From Pseudoduganella ginsengisoli (GTDB taxonomy: Bacteria; Pseudomonadota; Gammaproteobacteria; Burkholderiales; Burkholderiaceae_D): 64,000 nucleotides of DNA. Under the pieces are notes generated by a model. That model ran no database searches. It was given only the letters and a program-made list of their open reading frames with translations, and was not told the DNA's origin. Shown here in pieces: positions 45,525-54,091 of this stretch. Both the position numbers and the translations under genes were made by a program. The first letter of the stretch is position 1; each line of letters starts with the position of its first letter. The stretch covers positions 147,279-211,278 of the forward strand of contig NZ_WNLA01000010.1 in assembly GCF_009720865.1 (NCBI RefSeq). Reading direction: 5' to 3'.

Positions 45525-46603
45525 CGGCGGCTTCCCCCTTCTGGTGGCTGGCGCTGCCGGTATTGCTGCTGCCCATTTGGTGGCACCGGCAAAAGCGCCG
45601 CCGCACGCAGGCCGAACCGCTGGCCACGGCCCGCTTCCTGCCCGCCGCGCCGCCGCAGCAAATGCGCGTATGGCGCTGGGATGACGTGCCGTTGCTGGTG
45701 CTGCGCTGCCTGTTGCTGGTGGCGCTGATCGCATGGCTGGCAGCGGTGGCGCTGCCGTGGCGTGGCGACACGGTCCTGGTGGGGCGTGATGTGCCGGCTG
45801 CGTGGGCGGATCAGCAGGCGGCGCAGGCGGGGTTGTCCCATGCGCAGCGCATGCCGCTGGCGGAAGACGTGCTGCCGTGGCTGCAAAAGCATGAACATGA
45901 ATGGCGCAAGGACGCAAAGCTGCTGGTGCTGGCGAAACAGGTGGCCATGCCTGCACAGTTGCCGAAGCTGGCGCACAGGGTGGAGATCCGGTTGGCGCCG
46001 CAGGCTGGTGGCGTTGCGGTGGAGCGCGCGGACCGTGACACTGCTGCTGGCGCCACGGTGCCAGTCGCCGTGGTTGCGCCAGCAGAACACAAGGCGGCAT
46101 GGAGCGCGCTGTTTGCGGCGTTCGATGCGGCGGGCAATGGCAAGGTACGCCATGCGGTGACGGAGCTGGACGGCTCTGAAGCGCCGCCGCAAGCATCGCT
46201 GATCGTGTGGGACCGCGCCGCACCGCCGCCGGCTGGCTGGAATGCGCCGCTGTGGTGGCTGCCGCCAGCCGCATTGCCGCTGGCGCCCGGCGTCGATAAA
46301 GCGGCTGTGCATACGCTGCATGTGAACGCAATGCCTTTGCAAGTGGCGGACAGTCCGCGCGGCCGGCTGTGGGCATCCGATGCGTGGCCGCCGAGCGATG
46401 CCGATGGCGCACGTGCGCTGTATGAAACGTGGCATGCGCTGCACTTCGCGCCGGAAGCATGGCCGCTGGCAGCGCAAACCTTGCCGCCGCAACGGCCGTC
46501 GCCGCTGGCCATGCCAGGCACGCGTCCCGATGGCTGGCTGGCCTATGCGCTGCTGGCGCTGTTTATTGCCGAACGACTGGTGACTCATGTCCGCCGCCGC
46601 TGA
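45521..46603 (+). CDS. BatA-like membrane protein (aerotolerance N-terminal domain)
   Basis: 360 residues. It starts with the BatA N-terminal layout: FWWLALPVLLLPIWWHRQKRRR as first membrane anchor, a short linker, then LLVLRCLLLVALIAWLAAVAL as second segment. The middle (about 90-330) is a soluble domain without an obvious MIDAS motif, and a last hydrophobic segment lies at the C-terminus (GWLAYALLALFIAERLVTHV). In Bacteroides BatA-like proteins are encoded with MoxR and DUF58. It overlaps the next gene by 17 bases. Confidence 0.8.
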   Translation: MTAASPFWWLALPVLLLPIWWHRQKRRRTQAEPLATARFLPAAPPQQMRVWRWDDVPLLVLRCLLLVALIAWLAAVALPWRGDTVLVGRDVPAAWADQQAAQAGLSHAQRMPLAEDVLPWLQKHEHEWRKDAKLLVLAKQVAMPAQLPKLAHRVEIRLAPQAGGVAVERADRDTAAGATVPVAVVAPAEHKAAWSALFAAFDAAGNGKVRHAVTELDGSEAPPQASLIVWDRAAPPPAGWNAPLWWLPPAALPLAPGVDKAAVHTLHVNAMPLQVADSPRGRLWASDAWPPSDADGARALYETWHALHFAPEAWPLAAQTLPPQRPSPLAMPGTRPDGWLAYALLALFIAERLVTHVRRR

Positions 46604-48635
46604 TTATTCTTACGCCATCCGCCGCCAGCTGTGGCGCGCGCTAGCCAGGCGCCGCGCGCCATTATGGATGGCTGCATTGCTGCCGGTATTGCTGGTGCTG
46701 TATGGCGGCCTGCGCGCCGCCGCGCCGCTGCCGGGCATCGCTTTGTTGGTGGCATGGATGGCGTGGCTGCTGTTCGATATCCGCGTGCTCAGCCTGCGCC
46801 TTCAGTCGCAATGGACGCATTGGCTCGACGCCGCCATTCCGGAGCTGGAAGACAGTACGGCGTTGCTGGCGCAAGCACCCGTGTCGGCCATTGCGCAATT
46901 GCAGCGCAAGCGGCTGGAAGCCCGTATTCACCAAGCCTTGCAGGCTGACGATTACCGCGCTATTGCCGCGGCACGCACGGGTTTCCGCTGGCTGCCGGCC
47001 GCTCTCAGCGTGCTGGTGTGCGGCGCATGCTGGGCATGGCTGCAGCAAGGGGGCGCCGTGAAGCCCGCTGCGCCATCACGTGCCGCCTTGCCGCCCGCGC
47101 AGCCGGGTGAGTTGCTGTTAAAGGTCACGCCGCCCGCCTATACCAGGGCCGCTGCATTTGAAACGCCGGCGCGCGATATCCAGGTGCCGCAATACAGCGA
47201 CGTGCGCTGGTGTTTCCGCCGTGCGAATGAACCCGCGTCGGCCGTGGAACTGGGCGATGGCAAAGTGTTGCCGGTCGGCGAACACTGTGCGCAGTGGCAG
47301 GCGGATGAATCGCTGTTCTGGCGCGCACGCCACCAGCCGAAGAACCGCTACAACATCCGCGTCACGCCGGACCAGGCGCCGGAAGTGGCCATTGCCGCGC
47401 CAGCGGAAACCGTGCACGTGCTGGCGCAAGGAACGCAAGCTGTGCAAATCGCGGTTTCCGCGAAAGATGATTACGGCATCGTCCGCGCATCGCTGCATCT
47501 GACCCTGGCGCGGGGCAGCGGTGAAAATATCCGCTTTTCCGACAAGGAAATGCCGCTGCCGGCATCGGCGGACCCGCGCGTGCGGACGTGGAAAAAACAG
47601 TGGCCGCTGGCGGAACTGGGCATGGAGCCGGGCGATGAACTGTATTACTTCATCCGCGCCACGGACAATGCGCCCGATCACCCCCACACGTCGCAGTCGC
47701 CCACGTACACGCTGCGCTTGCCGGGACCGCAATCGGAAAGCCTGGATGCCACTGCGCTGCCATCGATGGTGAAGCCGGAAAACTTGCGCAGCCAGCGCCA
47801 GATCATTATCGACACGGAGCAGTTGGTAGCGGACATGCCGAAACTGAGCCCGCAAGCGCTGCGCAGCCGCAGTGAAACCATCGCCACCGACCAGGCCAAG
47901 CTGCGCCTGCGCTATGGCCAGTTTTTGGGGGAAGAGTCGTCGCTGTTTGGCGGCGATGAACATGATGAGCATGAAGGCCATGGCGGCGCGGGTGCGGCGC
48001 CGGGCGGTTTTGGCAAGATGGATAACGTGCTGGCGCAATTCGGCCATGCGCACGATGAATCGGAAGCCGCCACGATTTTTGATCCGGCCACCAAGGAAGT
48101 GCTGCGCCGCGCATTGAAAGCCATGTGGGCGGCGGAGAAAGAATTGCGCGCCATTGCACCCAAGCCCGCGCTGCCGCCGGAATACAAGGCGCTGGAAGCC
48201 ATCAAGGAATTGCAGCAGGCGGAGCGCGTGTATTTGCACCGCACGGCATTCGTGCCGCCTGCCATCAAGGAAGAAAAGCGCATGACAGGTGATATGGTGG
48301 GTGCGCAAAGCAGCAGGCGCGCGCAGGGCGAAGCGTTGGGCGGCGCACCGAAAGAAGTGCGGGAACTGGTGCAGGCGCTGGGCAGCGACGGCCCGCTGCC
48401 TGCCCTGTGGAGCAAGACGGCGCGTGATGTGATTGCCGCGCGCATTGCATCGGATGACGACAGGCTGGCGGCGCAGCGCGCCGTGCAGGACGTGCAGGAT
48501 GGCTGCGTCGAATGCCGGGGCGCGCTGCGTGCATGGCTGCGCGGCACGCTGGCGGACCTGCCTGCCGTGCTGCAGGCGCGGCCGCTGGCCGACAGCAGGT
48601 TCCGCCAGGCGTGGCGCGGCAAGGGGGCGCCATGA
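46587..48635 (+). CDS. Large membrane protein, DUF4175-like
   Basis: 682 residues. N-terminal hydrophobic segments at about 25-60 and 135-155; the rest is predicted soluble and probably periplasmic, including a beta-rich stretch with VSAKDDYGIVRASLHL and GDELYYFIRATDNAPDHP, then a long charged helical region with an unusual HDEHEGHGG loop. The DDYGI-type motif and layout recall DUF4175 proteins; I am moderately sure. Function unknown; it may scaffold the complex on the outer face of the inner membrane. Confidence 0.65.
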   Translation: MSAAADYSYAIRRQLWRALARRRAPLWMAALLPVLLVLYGGLRAAAPLPGIALLVAWMAWLLFDIRVLSLRLQSQWTHWLDAAIPELEDSTALLAQAPVSAIAQLQRKRLEARIHQALQADDYRAIAAARTGFRWLPAALSVLVCGACWAWLQQGGAVKPAAPSRAALPPAQPGELLLKVTPPAYTRAAAFETPARDIQVPQYSDVRWCFRRANEPASAVELGDGKVLPVGEHCAQWQADESLFWRARHQPKNRYNIRVTPDQAPEVAIAAPAETVHVLAQGTQAVQIAVSAKDDYGIVRASLHLTLARGSGENIRFSDKEMPLPASADPRVRTWKKQWPLAELGMEPGDELYYFIRATDNAPDHPHTSQSPTYTLRLPGPQSESLDATALPSMVKPENLRSQRQIIIDTEQLVADMPKLSPQALRSRSETIATDQAKLRLRYGQFLGEESSLFGGDEHDEHEGHGGAGAAPGGFGKMDNVLAQFGHAHDESEAATIFDPATKEVLRRALKAMWAAEKELRAIAPKPALPPEYKALEAIKELQQAERVYLHRTAFVPPAIKEEKRMTGDMVGAQSSRRAQGEALGGAPKEVRELVQALGSDGPLPALWSKTARDVIAARIASDDDRLAAQRAVQDVQDGCVECRGALRAWLRGTLADLPAVLQARPLADSRFRQAWRGKGAP

Positions 48636-50299
48636 ACATTTTGTGGGCATGGAATTGGCTAGGCGCTGCCGTGCTGCTGGCAGGCTTCGGCAGCGCGGCG
48701 CTGTATGGCCGCAAGCGGCGCTGGGCCGATGCAGGGCTGGTGCTGGCCGGGGCTGCCGCGCTGGCGGCGCTGCTGTCGGAACCCGCGCGGCCCATGCGCG
48801 ACGCGGATGAACTGGCCATCGCATCGGACGTGCCAGGCGATGCGCTGGCGCGTTCGTTGCTGGCCGTGCCGGAGGCGGGATCGCTGGCATTGACGGGGCA
48901 TGGTTTGACGGACGCGCAATGGCAAGATGTGCCGGCGCGTCCATTGCGCTGGACCGCACCAAACGGCGGCGTGCTGCTGCTGGACTTTGCCCGCACCGTG
49001 CCGCTGGGGCGCGCGTTCACGCTGACTGTGCGGCGATCGCAGCCCGTCGCGGCGTGGCGCTTGCAGTTGTTGGCGGAAAATGGGCAGGTGCTGGCCGACG
49101 CCGCGGCGCCGGTTGCGGCTTCAGCGCAGGCACAGGCATCCGCGCCGGCCATGGCGCAATTGTCGGTAAGCTGGCTGCCGCCGCTGGCGGAAAAGCTCGT
49201 GCTGCGCGCCCGCCTGCTGGACGGCAATGGCAAAGCATTGGCAGAAGGCCCCGTGCCGCTGCTGGTGACGGAACCCGTACCGCTGCAAGTGATCGGCCGC
49301 TTTGGCGCGCCATCGTTCGACACGCGCGTATTGAATGATTGGCTGACGGCCAGCGGCGCCATCGTCGACTGGCAAACTACGCTGGGCAAGGGCTTGTCGC
49401 GCACGGAATCGGCGCGCGCCGCATTGGATAAGCCGAATGCGCAATTCATCGATGCCGCATGGTTTGAAAGCGCGCCGCAGCCGGCCAGGGCCGCGCTGCT
49501 GGGCCAGGTGGCGCAAGGCTTGCCGCTGGTCGTGTTGGGCGGCAATGCCAGCCAGCCTGCCGTGTGGCAGCGGGAACTGGCATTGCCGCTGGCGCCGCAA
49601 TCGGCCACGACGGAGAGGGAAGACACCCGCGTATTCGGCGCCGCTGCGCAGCAAATCGCGCTGGCGCCTGCCAGCTTCAATCCCGTGCCACAGGCGGCAG
49701 CATGGCGCGTGCTGGCGACCGACAGCCGGGGCAAACCATGGCTGTGGCAGCGCAGCTGGAAGCAGGGCGGCATCGTATGGGTGGGCGTGGCGGACTGGCA
49801 CCGTCATGCGATAGCATCGCCTGTAGCATTGGGCGCATGGTGGCAAACGCTGATCGATGCCGCCGTCAATGGCGGCGCGCAAGGCGTGGTGTGGGAGCAG
49901 CCGGACGCCATGCCGGTGGCCGGTATGCGCACGCAAGTGTGCGCACAGGGCGTGGCGCAGGCAAAACCATTGAGCATACAAGGCATGCCGGATATCGCGT
50001 GGCAGGCAAGGAGCGGACGCGCGGAAGGGCTGTGCGCCGCGTTCATCCCGCAGCGCGCCGGGTGGCATATGCTGTCCAGCGGCGGCGCGCAGCATGCCAT
50101 CTATGTCTATGGCGAGCGTGACTGGCCCCAGTGGCGCCACGGGTTGCGCCAGCAGGCGACCCGCGCCTATGCGGCGCGGACACTGTCTGACGCCTCCGTC
50201 CGCAGCCAGTCGGCGCCATTGCCCGCGTGGCCATTTGCGCTCGCCGTGGCCGCCGCCATGCTGGCGCTGTGGTACCGCGAACGCCGTTTGACATCCTAA
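48632..50299 (+). CDS. Hypothetical membrane protein ending the TldD-MoxR operon
   Basis: 555 residues from the ATG that overlaps the preceding stop. Two N-terminal hydrophobic segments (about 5-22 and 30-47), a long presumably periplasmic part, and one C-terminal segment (LPAWPFALAVAAAMLALWYRERR). The region about 225-300 (VIGRFGAPSFDTRVLNDWLTAS, then LGQVAQGLPLVVLGG) resembles the class I amidotransferase-like fold found at the end of some DUF58/BatA operons, without a catalytic Cys. I do not recognise a named family. Confidence 0.65.
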   Translation: MNILWAWNWLGAAVLLAGFGSAALYGRKRRWADAGLVLAGAAALAALLSEPARPMRDADELAIASDVPGDALARSLLAVPEAGSLALTGHGLTDAQWQDVPARPLRWTAPNGGVLLLDFARTVPLGRAFTLTVRRSQPVAAWRLQLLAENGQVLADAAAPVAASAQAQASAPAMAQLSVSWLPPLAEKLVLRARLLDGNGKALAEGPVPLLVTEPVPLQVIGRFGAPSFDTRVLNDWLTASGAIVDWQTTLGKGLSRTESARAALDKPNAQFIDAAWFESAPQPARAALLGQVAQGLPLVVLGGNASQPAVWQRELALPLAPQSATTEREDTRVFGAAAQQIALAPASFNPVPQAAAWRVLATDSRGKPWLWQRSWKQGGIVWVGVADWHRHAIASPVALGAWWQTLIDAAVNGGAQGVVWEQPDAMPVAGMRTQVCAQGVAQAKPLSIQGMPDIAWQARSGRAEGLCAAFIPQRAGWHMLSSGGAQHAIYVYGERDWPQWRHGLRQQATRAYAARTLSDASVRSQSAPLPAWPFALAVAAAMLALWYRERRLTS

Positions 50300-50328
50300 A
50301 AAATCTGGCATATAGTTAGTACAACTAA
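50288..50328 (+). promoter_or_regulatory. Sigma-70 promoter and MarR-type operator before the MarR gene
   Basis: TTGACA (50288-50293), a 17-base spacer and TATAGT (50311-50316) make a near-ideal promoter. TTAG-TACAA-CTAA (50316-50328) is a dyad starting at the last base of the -10 box, placed to block RNA polymerase. The same TTAG-N5-CTAA pattern recurs at 51025-51037. Confidence 0.75.
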
Positions 50329-50341
50329 TTAATTTCCTTGC

Positions 50342-50971
50342 ATGAATCCGTTTGATACCATCAGCGCGCCAATAGAGCAGACCATCGCAACGGGATTGGC
50401 GCGGATTGCCACCGTCATGCGCAGCCAGGCTTGGGCGCGGGCATTTGCCGAAGGGATAACGCCGACGCAGTCGGATATCCTGACCTTGCTCAGCACGCGG
50501 CAGGAAGCGCTGCGCCTGTCGGTCATTGCTGAAGAGCTGGCCATTACGGCAGCCACCGCCAGCGAGGCAGTCAGCACGCTGGTGGGCAAAGGGCTGGTGG
50601 ATAAGGGACGTGCATCGGATGACCGGCGCGCCGTGTCGCTGTCGCTGTCTCTGAAGGGGAAAGAATTGGCGGCATCCGGCGGCGACAGCGGCGGCTTGCT
50701 GGCAATGAGTTTGCTGGCGTTGACGCCGGAAGAAAAAAGTACGCTGTTGAGCTTGATTGTTAAGCTCATCAGGAACATGCAGGAGCGGGGCGAGATTTCC
50801 ACTGCGCGCATGTGTGTCACGTGCAGCTATTACCGGCCGCATGACGACCCGCAATTCCCTCACTATTGCAACCTGGTGGGGGCGCCATTTGCAGACCGGC
50901 ACTTGCGGCTGGATTGTCCGGAGCATGCGGTGCACACGCAGAAAGTCGTGCCGATCCGGAAAGTGGGCTGA
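50342..50971 (+). CDS. MarR family regulator with four-cysteine C-terminal tail
   Basis: 209 residues. A MarR winged helix fills residues about 15-150 (recognition helix region AITAATASEAVSTLVGKGLVDKG, wing DDRRAVSLSLSLKG). Beyond the usual end lies a tail of about 50 residues with C-x2-C-x14-C-x15-C (CVTCSYY, HYCNLV, RLDCPEH), which looks like a metal or iron-sulfur site and suggests redox or metal sensing. It probably represses itself through the dyad in its promoter and, from shared operator sequence, the gene at 51038. Confidence 0.88.
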   Translation: MNPFDTISAPIEQTIATGLARIATVMRSQAWARAFAEGITPTQSDILTLLSTRQEALRLSVIAEELAITAATASEAVSTLVGKGLVDKGRASDDRRAVSLSLSLKGKELAASGGDSGGLLAMSLLALTPEEKSTLLSLIVKLIRNMQERGEISTARMCVTCSYYRPHDDPQFPHYCNLVGAPFADRHLRLDCPEHAVHTQKVVPIRKVG

Positions 50972-51023
50972 CGCTGCACAGCGCCGGCCAGGGCGTACCC
51001 CGCCATTTTTTTTGACTTATATA

Positions 51024-51038
51024 TTTAGGAGTCCTAAA
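51024..51038 (+). promoter_or_regulatory. MarR-type operator overlapping ribosome-binding site and start codon
   Basis: TTTAGGA-G-TCCTAAA is a perfect 15-base palindrome whose last A is the A of the ATG at 51038; it includes the AGGAG ribosome-binding site. It fits TTAG-N5-CTAA. A TTGACT (51012-51017) upstream may be a -35 element. Confidence 0.7.
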
Positions 51039-51757
51039 TGAAGTATCAGCGAAACCGTTTGGCTGCCGTGTTCACCGTGCTGGCGATGCTGGCTGCGCAG
51101 CAGGCCGGCGCCCATGCCGTCAGCGCGAAACAGGGCAATGTGAAGGACGCCAGCTTCGATATCGTCAATGCGGAAATCAGCGTCGATGCCGAGAAAAACC
51201 AGCTGGTGTTTGCCATGTCGGTGGCCGGTACGGCGGGCGCCGTGAAGCCGAAAAAAACGGGCAAGTTTGAAGGCAGCGATGTGTTTTCCTATGTGTGGCC
51301 GACCAAGATTGATCCGTCCGAAGTGGGCTTCGATAAAGGCGCGGGCATCCTCGCGCTGGCAGTCACCACGCATCCGGATTTCGACGATACGCCGCTGTTC
51401 GACACCAAAGGCAATGACTGGCACAGCCACTGGGTCGTGCTGGCGCCGGACGAAGCGTGCGGCAAGGGCGCGTTGAAGGTCAAGGACATCCCCGCAGGGA
51501 CCAGGCCCAAATTGCCGAAGACGTGGCCCGGCGTGCCGCTGCTGATCGACAGCCCCGGCTACGCGCCCCGCTTTGCCGCCAGCACCGTGAAGGTGCGGGT
51601 GCCGTTTGACGATGTGACCAATTTCAAAGGCGTGGCGTTCGACGGTGTGACAGCCGGCTTGCGCGTCGGCGCCAGTCCGCACCAGCCCTTGCTGTGTGTG
51701 GTCAACGTATTCGATGTGGCGTCCGGCGACTTGAGTTTGCCGGGCAAAGCCGAATAA
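51038..51757 (+). CDS. Hypothetical exported protein
   Basis: 239 residues with a clear signal peptide (KYQRNRLAAVFTVLAMLAAQQAGA-HAVS). The mature domain is beta-rich, with DWHSHWVVLAPDEACGKGAL and a second cysteine near the C-terminus (LLCVVNVF), which could form a disulfide. The HSHW histidine pair could bind metal. I do not recognise the family. The operator on its start codon ties it to the upstream MarR regulator, and it is followed by two small thiol-redox proteins. Confidence 0.75.
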   Translation: MKYQRNRLAAVFTVLAMLAAQQAGAHAVSAKQGNVKDASFDIVNAEISVDAEKNQLVFAMSVAGTAGAVKPKKTGKFEGSDVFSYVWPTKIDPSEVGFDKGAGILALAVTTHPDFDDTPLFDTKGNDWHSHWVVLAPDEACGKGALKVKDIPAGTRPKLPKTWPGVPLLIDSPGYAPRFAASTVKVRVPFDDVTNFKGVAFDGVTAGLRVGASPHQPLLCVVNVFDVASGDLSLPGKAE

Positions 51758-51820
51758 ACCCGTAACCCCGCCCGCGTTTGCGGGTTCCCGTTGTATCACT
51801 TGACCTGAAGGAGTATCACC

Positions 51821-52060
51821 ATGAAAAGCAAAGCCACCTTTTACCACGCTGGTTGCCCTGTCTGCGTGTCCGCCGAACAAGCCGTTGCATCGGCCATCGA
51901 CACCAGCAAGTATGACCTGGAAATCGTCCACTTCGGCAATGCCCGCAACCGCATCGATGAAGCGGAAAAGCTGGGCGTGAAATCCGTGCCGGCGCTCGTG
52001 CTGGACGGCGGCGTGTACCACATTAACTTTGGCGCATCGATGGCCGACGTCCGCGGCTGA
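51821..52060 (+). CDS. Thioredoxin/glutaredoxin-like small protein
   Basis: 79 residues, no signal peptide. CPVC active site near residues 12-15 (YHAGCPVCVSAEQAV) and the cis-proline VKSVPALVLDGG later, both at the positions expected of the thioredoxin fold, in the minimal size of glutaredoxin-like proteins. Likely a cytoplasmic thiol-disulfide or metal-handling partner. GAAGGAG about ten bases upstream is the ribosome-binding site. Confidence 0.85.
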   Translation: MKSKATFYHAGCPVCVSAEQAVASAIDTSKYDLEIVHFGNARNRIDEAEKLGVKSVPALVLDGGVYHINFGASMADVRG

Positions 52061-52082
52061 TTCGCAGCGGCAGGTTCAACGC

Positions 52083-52126
52083 ACCGCGCGTCCGGCCCGC
52101 AAGCCGCACGCGCGGTTTTACTTTTT
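52083..52126 (+). terminator. Strong Rho-independent terminator
   Basis: ACCGCGCGT (52083-52091) pairs with ACGCGCGGT (52108-52116), with an inner CGGC/GCCG stem, followed by TTTTACTTTTT. It ends about a dozen bases before the redoxin start, so it may act as an attenuator for that gene as well as terminator for the thioredoxin-like gene. Confidence 0.85.
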
Positions 52127-52138
52127 CTGGAGACAATC

Positions 52139-52606
52139 ATGATTGAGGCACCTGCGCTGGAAGTGGCGCAATGGTTTAACACCAAACAAGAGCTGGCCCT
52201 GGCGGATTTGCGCGGCAAGGTCATCGCGCTGCATGCGTTTCAAATGCTGTGTCCCGGCTGTGTACAGCATGGCATACCGCAAATGCAGCGCGTGCACGCG
52301 CAATTTGAACGGGACGATGTGGCAGTCATCGGCCTGCATACGGTCTTTGAACACCATGCTGTCATGGGACCGGACGCGCTGAAAGTTTTTATCCATGAAA
52401 ACCGGCTGGCGTTTCCCATCGGCGTCGACCAGCCGGATGGCGACGGCAACGTTCCGCGCACGATGCGCAAGTACGGCATGCGGGGCACGCCCACGCTGAT
52501 TTTGATCGACCGCCAGGGCGCACTGCGCTTCCAGCAAATCGGCCAGGTTGATGACTTGGCGGTAGGCGCGCTGATCGGCCAATTGCTGGCGGAAGGTCCG
52601 CGCTGA
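52139..52606 (+). CDS. Redoxin / TlpA-like thiol-disulfide protein
   Basis: 155 residues, no signal peptide. AhpC/TSA-redoxin fold with CPGC in FQMLCPGCVQHGIP (about 38-41), cis-proline region GMRGTPTLILIDRQG, and an insert FEHHAVM with neighbouring histidines. Peroxidase or reductase role is possible; the CxxC favours a reductase. GGAGA just upstream is the ribosome-binding site, right behind the terminator at 52083-52126. Confidence 0.85.
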   Translation: MIEAPALEVAQWFNTKQELALADLRGKVIALHAFQMLCPGCVQHGIPQMQRVHAQFERDDVAVIGLHTVFEHHAVMGPDALKVFIHENRLAFPIGVDQPDGDGNVPRTMRKYGMRGTPTLILIDRQGALRFQQIGQVDDLAVGALIGQLLAEGPR

Positions 52607-52681
52607 CCATGCATTTTTACGGATGAGTTGGTTTTTTGAGCACATTGTTAAATTGTCGCTGGCTTGACTGACACGATTTCA

Positions 52682-52694
52682 TTAGGACTCCATA
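52682..52694 (+). promoter_or_regulatory. Degenerate MarR-type site before the beta-propeller gene
   Basis: TTAGGACTCCATA matches the operator TTAGGAGTCCTAA at 51025-51037 in 10 of 13 positions. It lies just after a TTGACT (52664-52669) and about 75 bases before the ATG at 52771, in a likely promoter. Confidence 0.45.
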
Positions 52695-52770
52695 CTGTCC
52701 ATGGCATTTTTTATAAGACCTCCATGCCAAGGTCCACTTATTCATTACTTTCCAAGACAGAGGGTCCAAC

Positions 52771-54081
52771 ATGATGAAGACAATGCATACGGCAATCTCC
52801 GGCATTTTTGCAGCAGCACTGGGCGCCGCCGCGCTCCCTGGCACGGCACTGGCCAGCCACATCTTGTCCGGTGTGAACATGCAAGGCTGTGAACTGGTGC
52901 TGATCAATTCCGAAACCGACCAGATGGCGAAAGTCGCGCTGCCAACCGTGTATGGCTGGCAACCGGCGGCTTGCCAGCACACGGCCATCAGCGCCGATGA
53001 AAAGACCGTGTACATGCTGACGGACGCCGTGCCGCCCTATACGGCATCGGTGGTGACCGTGCACTTGAAACACGTCGACTGGGATGCCGGCACGATCGAT
53101 GCGAAAGTGCTGCAAACCATACCGCTGGCGCATCCCGGTTCGCCGTCGCAATTCAAGACCGTCACGCAAGTGTCGCCGCAACAGCCGGTCATGCCGTGGA
53201 CGCGTCCCGCCTACACGCAGACGCACGGTCCGACATTCCTGCCCAATTCCAAATACTTCTACGTCACCCATTACACGGATAACCGCGTGCGCGGCTTCAA
53301 GGTGAAGGGCAGCGGCAAGCTGCATCCGATTCCCGTGTATTCGGACGGCGACTTGACGCGCCAGACGCATGGCGTGAACTTCAACAACTCCGGCACGGTG
53401 GGCCTGGGTGTCGGCTATGACTATGACATGGGTACGGTGCGCGTCTACAAACCTAATACGCGAACCGGCGAAGTCAAAGTCACGGGCGAAATCAAACTGG
53501 GCGCGGGCAATATGTATGGCGCCATGGCCCACTATGCCGTGTGGATGACGGACCGCTATGCCTACATCGGCACCATGCAGCAAGGCCCGACATCGGCCAC
53601 CCAGCCGGGCCAGTTTGTGATTGAGCCCAGCGTGTGGCTGGTCGACGTGCAGGATATGAAGGCCACGCGCGTGATTGGCACGCAAAATCCCCAGCAAGTG
53701 GGCTTGCTGCGCTCCCCATCCGACGTGGCGCTGGCGCACGGCAAGTTGTATGTGGCGGAAGAAGATTCGTGGGGCCGCAAGCCCAATGCACCGGCCAGCG
53801 ATTATGGCCGCGATGGCTACGTGTCGATCTGGGATGTCAGCAATCCCGCCGCGCCGAAATTCATCAAGCGCCTGGCGCCCGGCCAGGGCTTGCCGGCTGA
53901 CTTCCGCAATGCGCACACGGCCAGCGCCACCAAGGATGGCGACGCCGTTTATGTGTCGAGCTTTATTTCGAACCATCTGGTCAAGATCGATACCGCCACC
54001 GATACCGTCACCAAGGTGTACAGCATGGATGACGGCTTGATGATGTTCCACGGCGAGTATGCCGCCGGCCGCAACCGCTAA
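52771..54081 (+). CDS. Exported beta-propeller protein
   Basis: 436 residues with a signal peptide (about 1-28, ALPGTALA-SHIL). The mature part is made of repeated four-strand units with phrases such as YFYVTHYTDNRVRGF, YVSIWDVSNPAAPKFIKRL and AVYVSSFISNHLVKIDTATD, typical of YVTN/LVIVD propellers. No catalytic motif is seen; such proteins bind ligands or partners in the periplasm. It opens a co-directional run with the amidotransferase, oxygenase and reductase genes (gaps of 10 bases or overlaps), so it may be the envelope component of that pathway. Confidence 0.8.
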   Translation: MMKTMHTAISGIFAAALGAAALPGTALASHILSGVNMQGCELVLINSETDQMAKVALPTVYGWQPAACQHTAISADEKTVYMLTDAVPPYTASVVTVHLKHVDWDAGTIDAKVLQTIPLAHPGSPSQFKTVTQVSPQQPVMPWTRPAYTQTHGPTFLPNSKYFYVTHYTDNRVRGFKVKGSGKLHPIPVYSDGDLTRQTHGVNFNNSGTVGLGVGYDYDMGTVRVYKPNTRTGEVKVTGEIKLGAGNMYGAMAHYAVWMTDRYAYIGTMQQGPTSATQPGQFVIEPSVWLVDVQDMKATRVIGTQNPQQVGLLRSPSDVALAHGKLYVAEEDSWGRKPNAPASDYGRDGYVSIWDVSNPAAPKFIKRLAPGQGLPADFRNAHTASATKDGDAVYVSSFISNHLVKIDTATDTVTKVYSMDDGLMMFHGEYAAGRNR

Positions 54082-54091
54082 GGAGGCCATT

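Noticed and set aside
41427..46460. A 1677-codon open frame on the minus strand across the TldD-MoxR operon
   Set aside because: It lies antisense to several intact genes with clear families; its translation is arginine/histidine-rich with no domains, as GC-rich shadow frames are.
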